Origin: Candidatus Latescibacterota bacterium
GTDB taxonomy: Bacteria > Latescibacterota > MVCY01
Reading direction: 5' to 3'
Length of the DNA stretch: 10,907 nucleotides
Assembly (NCBI GenBank): GCA_030669445.1
Contig: DAOVDP010000028.1
Location: forward strand, 1-10,907
Part shown: positions 6,349 to 10,907 of the stretch, one piece after another
Numbering within the stretch: the first letter of the stretch is position 1
How the letters are laid out: each line of letters opens with the position of its first letter
The notes under the pieces: model-generated
The model's database searches: none
The model's input: the letters and a program-made list of their open reading frames with translations, nothing else
Told to the model about the DNA's origin: nothing
Made by a program: the position numbers and the translations under genes

Positions 6349-7707
6349 ATGAAAAAAGGAAAAAGTAAGGAATTCCCCTCGGTGAAGAAGTCCTTAGATC
6401 TATTTAAGAAAGCCGAGGATTTGCTGCCCGGCGGGGCACAGCTCTTGAGTCGCTGCCCCGTTCGCTACGCCTACGGTGTTTCTCCCATATTTGCCGAGAG
6501 GGCAAAGGGAGCTCGTTTCTGGGATATCGACGGGAATGAGTACATCGACATGACTATGGGAATAAACTCCGCAATCCTGGGATACTGCGACCCGGATGTG
6601 GACAGGGCGGTGATGGGGCAAATAGAGAGAGGCACCATCTTTAGCATACTTCACCCGATAGAGGTTGAACTGGCCGAGGAGCTTGTTCAGGTGATACCCT
6701 GCGCCCAGATGGTGCGTTTCGGAAAGTCCGGCGGAGAAGCCGATGCAGTGGCAGTAAGTAGGGCCCGAGGGTTTACCGGCCGGGATAAAGTTGTCTTCTG
6801 CGGTTATCACGGGTGGCACGACTGGTACATAGCAGCTAATTTGGAGTCTCCGGATATCCTAAACAGACACCTTGTCCCCAATGTGCCCACCACAGGGGTT
6901 CCCAAGTGCTTGCGAGGTACGGCTATTCCCTTTGAATACAATGACCTTTCCTCTCTAAAGGAAGTGCTGGAAAGAAACCAGGGAGAGGTGGCCTGTGTGA
7001 TAATGGAGGCTTCGAGAACTTATCTGCCTCAAAAAGGTTTCCTGGGGGGCGTGAAGGAATTGGCTGACAAGCACAGCGCTCTTCTGATATTTGATGAAGT
7101 AAACACCGGCTTTCGTCTTGCCCTGGGAGGCGCTCAGGAGTTCTTCGGTGTAACTCCGGATATGGCTCTGTTTGGAAAAGACATCGCCAACGGTTACCCT
7201 CTTACGGCCGTGGTAGGTCGCCGGGATGTGATGGAGGCCTCCAGAGAGATGTTCATCTCCAGCACATTCTGGGATGATAATGCCACCCTGGCAGCAGGAC
7301 TGGCCTGCATAAAGAAGATCAGAAGAGAAAATGTCATCCGGCATATCTGGAAAATGGGCGAGCGCTATGTAATGGAGATGAGAAGACTTGCTTATAGAAT
7401 AGGCGTTAACGCAGAAATAGTAGGGCTTCCCTGTATGACAAGCGTTGTGTTCAAATATGAGGACAGGTCTTTTGTGAATCAGTTGAATACCCTTTACTGT
7501 CAGGAACTTGTTAGAGGAGGAATATTTGCAGGTGCTCCGGGATATTTCATCGTCTCCTTTGCCCACCAAGAGGAGGATATAGACAAAATACTTGTGGCTT
7601 CTGAGCGAGCCCTGATGGTAGTGAAAAAGGCTGTTGACCAGGGAAGTGTAACCGGGTATCTGAAAGCTGAGCAGTCAAAACCCCTTTTCGACAAGAGAAT
7701 GGTGTAA
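6349..7707 (+). CDS. PLP-dependent class-III aminotransferase, glutamate-1-semialdehyde aminomutase-like
   Basis: This is a fold-type I PLP enzyme of 452 residues, the usual family length. AEDLLPGGAQLLSR near the N-terminus resembles the A---PGG--S-R opening of glutamate-1-semialdehyde 2,1-aminomutase (HemL). GARFWDIDGNEYIDMTMG is the class-III N-terminal strand pattern. KSGGEA is the phosphate-cup motif and YHGWHDWY (153-160) the ring-stacking region. IFDEVNTGFR gives Asp249, which contacts the pyridine nitrogen, and FGKDIANGYPLTAVVG gives the Schiff-base Lys277. HemL usually has GKVIGGG-P at that site, so this looks like a paralogue with another amino-group acceptor or an aminomutase, not the haem enzyme; no other haem gene is nearby. 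Next to sugar-nucleotide genes, a role in modifying a sugar or a side chain is possible but unproven. It is preceded by AAAGGGGA and the palindromic element. Confidence 0.85.
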   Translation: MKKGKSKEFPSVKKSLDLFKKAEDLLPGGAQLLSRCPVRYAYGVSPIFAERAKGARFWDIDGNEYIDMTMGINSAILGYCDPDVDRAVMGQIERGTIFSILHPIEVELAEELVQVIPCAQMVRFGKSGGEADAVAVSRARGFTGRDKVVFCGYHGWHDWYIAANLESPDILNRHLVPNVPTTGVPKCLRGTAIPFEYNDLSSLKEVLERNQGEVACVIMEASRTYLPQKGFLGGVKELADKHSALLIFDEVNTGFRLALGGAQEFFGVTPDMALFGKDIANGYPLTAVVGRRDVMEASREMFISSTFWDDNATLAAGLACIKKIRRENVIRHIWKMGERYVMEMRRLAYRIGVNAEIVGLPCMTSVVFKYEDRSFVNQLNTLYCQELVRGGIFAGAPGYFIVSFAHQEEDIDKILVASERALMVVKKAVDQGSVTGYLKAEQSKPLFDKRMV

Positions 7708-7824
7708 GATGATCATTTCGATAATCGCCGCAAATCCGAATTTTGAGGGATATAATTTCACAAAAGCGGAGATAGCTCCCAGTTGATTGGTTAGCTGGTG
7801 AATGGTTAGGGATGCATAATGAAA

Positions 7825-7830
7825 AGGAGA
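7825..7830 (+). promoter_or_regulatory. Ribosome binding site that decides the RraA-family start
   Basis: AGGAGA (extended upstream to AAAAGGAGA from 7822) is placed ideally for the ATG at 7836. The in-frame ATG at 7812, 24 bases upstream, lies before this SD and has only a TAGGG directly against it, so 7836 is preferred. Confidence 0.75.
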
Positions 7831-7835
7831 CTGAT

Positions 7836-8501
7836 ATGTTGACCCCTGAGAAACGAGATACACTGCTGAAATTGTCCGCCCCGCTGGTGGTGGATGCCAT
7901 GGATCGGCTGGGTTTGCCGGAGCACGTACTTGATCCGGCAATCCGTCCGGTTGTGCCTTTCACCAAAATGGCGGGAACTGCTGTCACGGTTCTGCTGAAA
8001 TCCCAGCCTGATCCGGCAAAGGCCGATTTAGGAATCTACTCCCAGGCCTTCGAGGCCGGGCGAGAGGCATGTTGTCCGATTATAGTGGTGGAAGTGCCCA
8101 AGGCACACCATCATCAAGGCATCTTCGGCGAAGGAGCTGCTACACTGGGTCTGCAAAATGGCTTTGTTGGAGCACTCATAGATGGTGCTGTGCGCGATAC
8201 CCACGACCTGCGCAGAATGGACTTCCCTGCGTTCAGCCGGACTATTGCGCCGGGTTACATCTGCGGCAAGGTGGAGGCGGTGAGTTCCGGCGAGCCGGTC
8301 TGCATCGGTGGAATCACCCTCGCGGCAGGGCAGATCGTCTTCGGCGATAACGACGGTGTGGTGGTAATTGCCCCCACTGACCTGGACGCGGTCATCGAGA
8401 AGGCCCAGGCCATACAACAATGGGAGCACATAATGCACAGTCTATTTGTTGAGGGCTACTCTTCTGATGACGCCCACAAGAAAGCTGGTCCGATGCCGTA
8501 G
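7836..8501 (+). CDS. RraA / HMG-CHA aldolase family protein
   Basis: The product is 221 residues, the normal size for RraA-like proteins (class II pyruvate aldolases such as 4-hydroxy-4-methyl-2-oxoglutarate aldolase, and the RNase E inhibitor RraA). FGEGAATLGLQNG (97-109) followed by GALIDGAVRD (112-121) is the family signature. Arg120 would bind the substrate carboxylate and Asp121 the divalent metal. MDFPAFSR and FGDNDGVVVIAP are further conserved blocks. The intact RD pair points to a metal-dependent aldolase or oxaloacetate decarboxylase activity, not only an RraA-type regulator; the substrate is not deducible. ATG 7836 is chosen for its strong SD; ATG 7812 would add eight residues. It lies between the aminotransferase and an MFS transporter, about 130 bp from the first, so co-transcription is plausible but not shown. 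Confidence 0.85.
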   Translation: MLTPEKRDTLLKLSAPLVVDAMDRLGLPEHVLDPAIRPVVPFTKMAGTAVTVLLKSQPDPAKADLGIYSQAFEAGREACCPIIVVEVPKAHHHQGIFGEGAATLGLQNGFVGALIDGAVRDTHDLRRMDFPAFSRTIAPGYICGKVEAVSSGEPVCIGGITLAAGQIVFGDNDGVVVIAPTDLDAVIEKAQAIQQWEHIMHSLFVEGYSSDDAHKKAGPMP

Positions 8502-8612
8502 TGTTTTGGGAACGCGCAGGTTTCCCCCTTTTGAGAAATGGTTTTGCAGCCGGCATGTATGTCTGAACCATGCCTGCGAAGTAACCGCACAAGCTTCTGA
8601 CCCTGAACACCT

Positions 8613-9953
8613 ATGAACCAATCCGCAACAATCCCACTCACCAAGAAACAGCAGCGCACCGGGATGCGACTGGCGTATCTTGGGCAGGCCACCGGGGCGA
8701 TTCTTCCTCAACTTCTGATACAGTCCGCCTTTGGCGTTTTGTTCATTAAACATCTCGGCGGGTCGGACTTCCAGGCGATGCTTCTCGGCTCGTTGCTGTT
8801 GTTGCCCCGCATCCTGCAGATCCCTACATCCCTCCTGGTGCCCCCATCGGCAGGGAAACGGTTCATGCTGCGCTGTTGGATTGCAAATGGCTTGGCCATA
8901 GCTGCTATTCTTGTAATTACGTCTCTTCCTATTGAAGGAGAAGCCAAGGTTACCTTCATCCTCCTGTTTACGATGATCGGTGCCGTCGTCAGCGTAAGTG
9001 GAGCAACATTCTGGTTTCCTCTCTTACACGATGTGGTTCCCGATGACCAGCGGGGTAGATTTTTTGGAAAAATGCGGACCATCTGGAACGGTACCACATT
9101 TGCAGCTATCCTCATTACCGGGGCCTTCCTGGGGAATAATCCATCGCTGTGGAGGTTCCAGGTTGTCCTCGCTGTTGGACTGGCTCTGTATTTTGCCAGA
9201 AATATCTTCATTGTCCGGCTACCCGAAGGTCGAAGCCATGTTGCCAACAATGATTACGCCAACTGGAAGCAGTATGTGAGGCACATCCTTTCCCGGCGGG
9301 AGGTACTGATCTTCTGCGGCTACTACTCCTTGCTCGCATGCTGTATGGGATTTCTCAGTACGCCGCTGGTACTGTATATGAAACAGATGGGTTTTCCTAT
9401 GCGCGACAACATAATTATCTTTGGGTTCAGCACGCTGGGAAAAGTTCTATCCCTGCTCCTGGCAGGGGTGCTGACGGACCGCATTGGGACTAAGCGGGTG
9501 TTCCTTATAGCTCATATCGTCCTCTGCGCCGTGTGCTTCTCTGTGGTGAAAATCGGCTGGCTGCCGACGGACCAAGCGAGGTATCTGATGCCCGTCGCCA
9601 TGATCATCTCCGGGGCGATGTTAGCGATGGCGGGTGTGGCTTGTACCGCTCAATTGTTTCATCTTGCTCCCGACCGGGGGCGTGCTTTCTTCATGTCACT
9701 GACAATGATTCTTCTGACGGCCGGGACCGCCCTGTCACCCATACTTGTCGGTTATATCCGCCAGTTAGTCCCGGATACCTGGAGCACATTCCTTGTGGGT
9801 ATGCACTTCGATATCTTCCAACTCATGCTGAGTGCCGCTGGGTTGGCCATGTTGGTCCTTATCGTTCTCCTTATCTTTGTAGAAGACATCCGGCCGGGAA
9901 CATCTGCGGCGCGGACCGTGGACACGAAAAGCGACACTCAAAACCGGGAATAG
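8613..9953 (+). CDS. Major facilitator superfamily (MFS) transporter
   Basis: This is an inner-membrane secondary transporter of 446 residues, typical of 12-helix MFS proteins. Long hydrophobic stretches run throughout, for example around LLIQSAFGVLF, IANGLAIAAILVI, FILLFTMIGAVVSVS, YLMPVAMIISGAMLAM and AMLVLIVLLIFV. The cytoplasmic loop motif GVLTDRIGTKR (285-295, Asp289) is the usual MFS G---DR-G-KR signature. DVVPDDQRGRFFGKMR (140-155) is typical of an MFS subgroup I associate with sugar or glycoside clusters. Both ends are polar and probably cytoplasmic. ATG 8613 is the first start after an in-frame TGA at 8604, but no SD precedes it, so initiation may be weak or leaderless. The substrate is unknown; the neighbours suggest a sugar or uronate breakdown product. 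A hairpin follows the stop. Confidence 0.9.
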   Translation: MNQSATIPLTKKQQRTGMRLAYLGQATGAILPQLLIQSAFGVLFIKHLGGSDFQAMLLGSLLLLPRILQIPTSLLVPPSAGKRFMLRCWIANGLAIAAILVITSLPIEGEAKVTFILLFTMIGAVVSVSGATFWFPLLHDVVPDDQRGRFFGKMRTIWNGTTFAAILITGAFLGNNPSLWRFQVVLAVGLALYFARNIFIVRLPEGRSHVANNDYANWKQYVRHILSRREVLIFCGYYSLLACCMGFLSTPLVLYMKQMGFPMRDNIIIFGFSTLGKVLSLLLAGVLTDRIGTKRVFLIAHIVLCAVCFSVVKIGWLPTDQARYLMPVAMIISGAMLAMAGVACTAQLFHLAPDRGRAFFMSLTMILLTAGTALSPILVGYIRQLVPDTWSTFLVGMHFDIFQLMLSAAGLAMLVLIVLLIFVEDIRPGTSAARTVDTKSDTQNRE

Positions 9954-9962
9954 TGGGAGTAA

Positions 9963-9990
9963 AGACGATGGTTGACTTCAATCATCGTTT
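9963..9990 (+). terminator. Possible intrinsic terminator after the MFS gene
   Basis: ACGATGGTTG (9965-9974) pairs with CAATCATCGT (9979-9988) over ten base pairs, including one G-U, around the loop ACTT. Two more pairs extend the base (A9963-T9990, and a G-U). It begins about ten bases after the MFS stop. The trailing T run is short (TTTC), so termination may be inefficient. Confidence 0.45.
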
Positions 9991-10214
9991 CACTCCTGTA
10001 TTGTTGCCGCAAAAGATGCAGTTCTCGCCAAACGTCCGCCTTCTATGGTAATGGCTCATTCTGTGCTACCTTCAATAACCGGATACGAAAGAAGAATTGA
10101 GAAATTTAACTTAGCCTGGAGAAGATTGGCCAAAGCATTGTCTTGAAATTCTGTAGTAGAAGCACACGAGTTTCTTGGCGCGCGGTTTTTGATCCGGCGC
10201 GTCCGATCGTCAAA

Positions 10215-10222
10215 AAAGGAGG
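10215..10222 (+). promoter_or_regulatory. Ribosome binding site of the decayed isomerase gene
   Basis: AAAGGAGG lies four bases before the ATG at 10227. It sets the original start there instead of at the in-frame ATG at 10143, and shows that the 5' end of the broken gene is still well preserved. Confidence 0.7.
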
Positions 10223-10226
10223 AACA

Positions 10227-10585
10227 ATGGAGAATAAGGAGAGGCACACGGGTAAAGGAGATAGGTTTTACACCGCAGAGGAACTCAGGAAGCGTCTGTC
10301 CATCTCGACACTTATTTTCTGGGAGTATCGGCCTATCGGACAAAGTGCCCTTGAGGAGTTGGCGCGACACGTCGAGGGCACGGGAGCAGCGATCTCGGTT
10401 GAGAACTTCACAGGAGAGAGAATGTGGGTTGTGAGGACCGGATGGCTTTTCTCGACGAGATAGACCACCCGCAGGTCGGTATGATTTTGGACATTGGCCA
10501 CGTGAGAAACCAGGATGGTGCAAACCCGATGACAATTCCCGGAGGACCAACCAAGGCGCTCGAGATGGAGGCACAGACACAGTAG
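10227..10585 (+). pseudogene. Broken TIM-barrel sugar-phosphate isomerase/epimerase gene (internal deletion, frameshift, missing 3' end)
   Basis: From ATG 10227 the frame reads an N-terminus with LSISTLIFWEY and ALEELARH, matching the first strand and helix of xylose-isomerase-like sugar-phosphate isomerases/epimerases. It then jumps to VEGTGAAISVENF, which in the family belongs past the middle of the barrel, so roughly 95-100 residues appear to be missing at about 10370. That frame stops at 10461-10463. The family sequence continues in another frame from about 10442: MAFLDEIDHPQVGMILDIGH (10442-10501), then VRNQDGANPMT, ending at TAG 10583-10585. Intact relatives are about 280-300 residues and run 80-100 residues beyond the DIGH strand, so the C-terminus is also lost. 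I conclude a decaying gene. A sequencing error could explain the frame change but not the deletions. The family call rests on motif memory. Confidence 0.7.
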
Positions 10586-10588
10586 GAG
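10584..10588 (+). promoter_or_regulatory. Ribosome binding site of the DUF1961 gene
   Basis: AGGAG overlaps the stop of the broken isomerase gene and lies eight bases before the ATG at 10597, suggesting the two were once translated as neighbours in one operon. Confidence 0.65.
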
Positions 10589-10596
10589 AACAGCAA

Positions 10597-10907
10597 ATGG
10601 ATCAATATGACTTGGGCAAGATACTATACGAGAATCCTTTGGCACGTGAGTCTGATGTAAGAGATTTCCGACTGGAGGGTGACGCAGCGATCAGTTTCCC
10701 TCAAGGACGCATGCGTCTTGAGAATAAACGCAGCCCCGAAGAAGGACAAGCAGCGAATTACGTCTTATGGTGCCCGGAACTGTTTCCATCCGACATAGTT
10801 GTGTCATGGGATTTCTACCCAATTCGCGAACCGGGACTGGCAATGTTCTGGTTTGCAGCAAACGGCAAGGATGGCAAAGACCTTTTCGATCCGTCGTTCG
10901 CGCCACG
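10597..10907 (+). CDS. DUF1961 (YesU-like) family protein, 3' partial
   Basis: The frame is open for 103 codons to the right edge. It starts MDQYDLGKILYENPL and contains the blocks YVLWCPELFPSDIVVSWDF and PIREPGLAMFWFAANGKDGK followed by DLFDPS. This matches what I remember of DUF1961: a W-P--FP, W-F-P---PGL and FFAA-G--G-DLFD pattern on a concanavalin/galectin-like beta-sandwich. B. subtilis YesU, in the rhamnogalacturonan-utilisation cluster, belongs to this family; its biochemical role is not settled. The usual length is about 220 residues, so roughly half is present. I see no signal peptide, so it is probably cytoplasmic. The AGGAG at 10584-10588 supports this start. A 71-codon antisense ORF across the same bases is a shadow. 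Confidence 0.75.
   Translation, partial: MDQYDLGKILYENPLARESDVRDFRLEGDAAISFPQGRMRLENKRSPEEGQAANYVLWCPELFPSDIVVSWDFYPIREPGLAMFWFAANGKDGKDLFDPSFAP

Noticed and set aside
6955..7569. Long antisense ORF (204 codons) opposite the aminotransferase gene
   Set aside because: It lies wholly inside a gene with clear catalytic motifs. Its translation shows no family character.
7709..7786. 25-residue ORF starting just after the aminotransferase stop
   Set aside because: It has no SD and no recognisable product, and it ends in the degenerate TGGT stretch. Probably chance.
8508..8526. GGGAA/TTCCC hairpin followed by CCTTTT after the RraA-family gene as a terminator
   Set aside because: Only five base pairs form, with a poor T run. 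The GGCATG...CATGCC pair at 8552-8574 is also short. Neither is strong enough to annotate.
8708..9250. Antisense ORF (180 codons) opposite the MFS gene
   Set aside because: It is a shadow of the transporter frame. Its low-complexity basic composition is expected from the reverse complement of hydrophobic codons.
9968..10051. 27-residue ORF after the MFS gene with a GGGAG eight bases upstream, followed by an overlapping 31-residue ORF (10051-10146)
   Set aside because: The first start lies inside the hairpin at 9963-9990, neither product resembles anything I know, and both are short enough to occur by chance. The rest of 9991-10214 shows nothing I can name.
9533..10051. 172-codon + strand ORF overlapping the end of the MFS gene
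   Set aside because: It is mostly an alternative frame of the transporter, with no recognisable domain and no SD at its start.
10143..10226. Upstream in-frame ATG (10143) as the start of the isomerase-like frame
   Set aside because: The 28 extra residues do not resemble the family, and AAAGGAGG sits right before the ATG at 10227.
10691..10906. Antisense ORF at the right edge
   Set aside because: The opposite strand carries a recognisable DUF1961 frame with an SD.

Overview
The window is bacterial. Genes are dense, mostly on the + strand, and usually preceded by purine-rich Shine-Dalgarno (SD) sequences. I see no plasmid, phage, transposase, CRISPR or RNA-gene signal. Base composition looks balanced to moderately GC-rich. 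Two dispersed palindromic elements are present, of kinds I recall from many environmental and subsurface bacterial genomes (basis: memory). I cannot name the phylum. An uncultured or metagenome-derived carbohydrate-active bacterium is the most I can infer.

Left part (1-6146): sugar-nucleotide chemistry. A large protein, cut off at the left edge, has a GlmU-type nucleotidyltransferase core between two left-handed beta-helix (hexapeptide) regions. It is followed by a GHMP-family sugar kinase related to galactokinase. The gap between the two is filled by a possible 32-residue ORF that overlaps both neighbours (ATGA and TAATG). After an 82-bp palindromic element comes a nucleotide-sugar dehydrogenase with its catalytic Cys. 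Together these could take a free sugar to a sugar-1-phosphate, then to an NDP-sugar, then to an NDP-uronic acid. That route is inferred; the substrates cannot be read from the sequence.

Middle (6183-8501): a second, unrelated palindromic element of about 143 bp with perfect 11-bp ends. It is followed by a PLP class-III aminotransferase resembling glutamate-1-semialdehyde aminomutase, then an RraA/HMG-aldolase family protein whose start is set by a strong SD at 7825-7830.

Right part (8613-10907): a region that looks catabolic. It holds a 12-helix MFS transporter, a hairpin that may be its terminator, a decayed TIM-barrel sugar-phosphate isomerase/epimerase (internal deletion, frameshift and missing C-terminus), and the first 103 codons of a DUF1961 (YesU-like) protein that runs off the right edge. 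DUF1961 proteins occur in plant-polysaccharide (rhamnogalacturonan) utilisation loci, so this end probably belongs to a carbohydrate-uptake and degradation cluster, part of which is degenerating.
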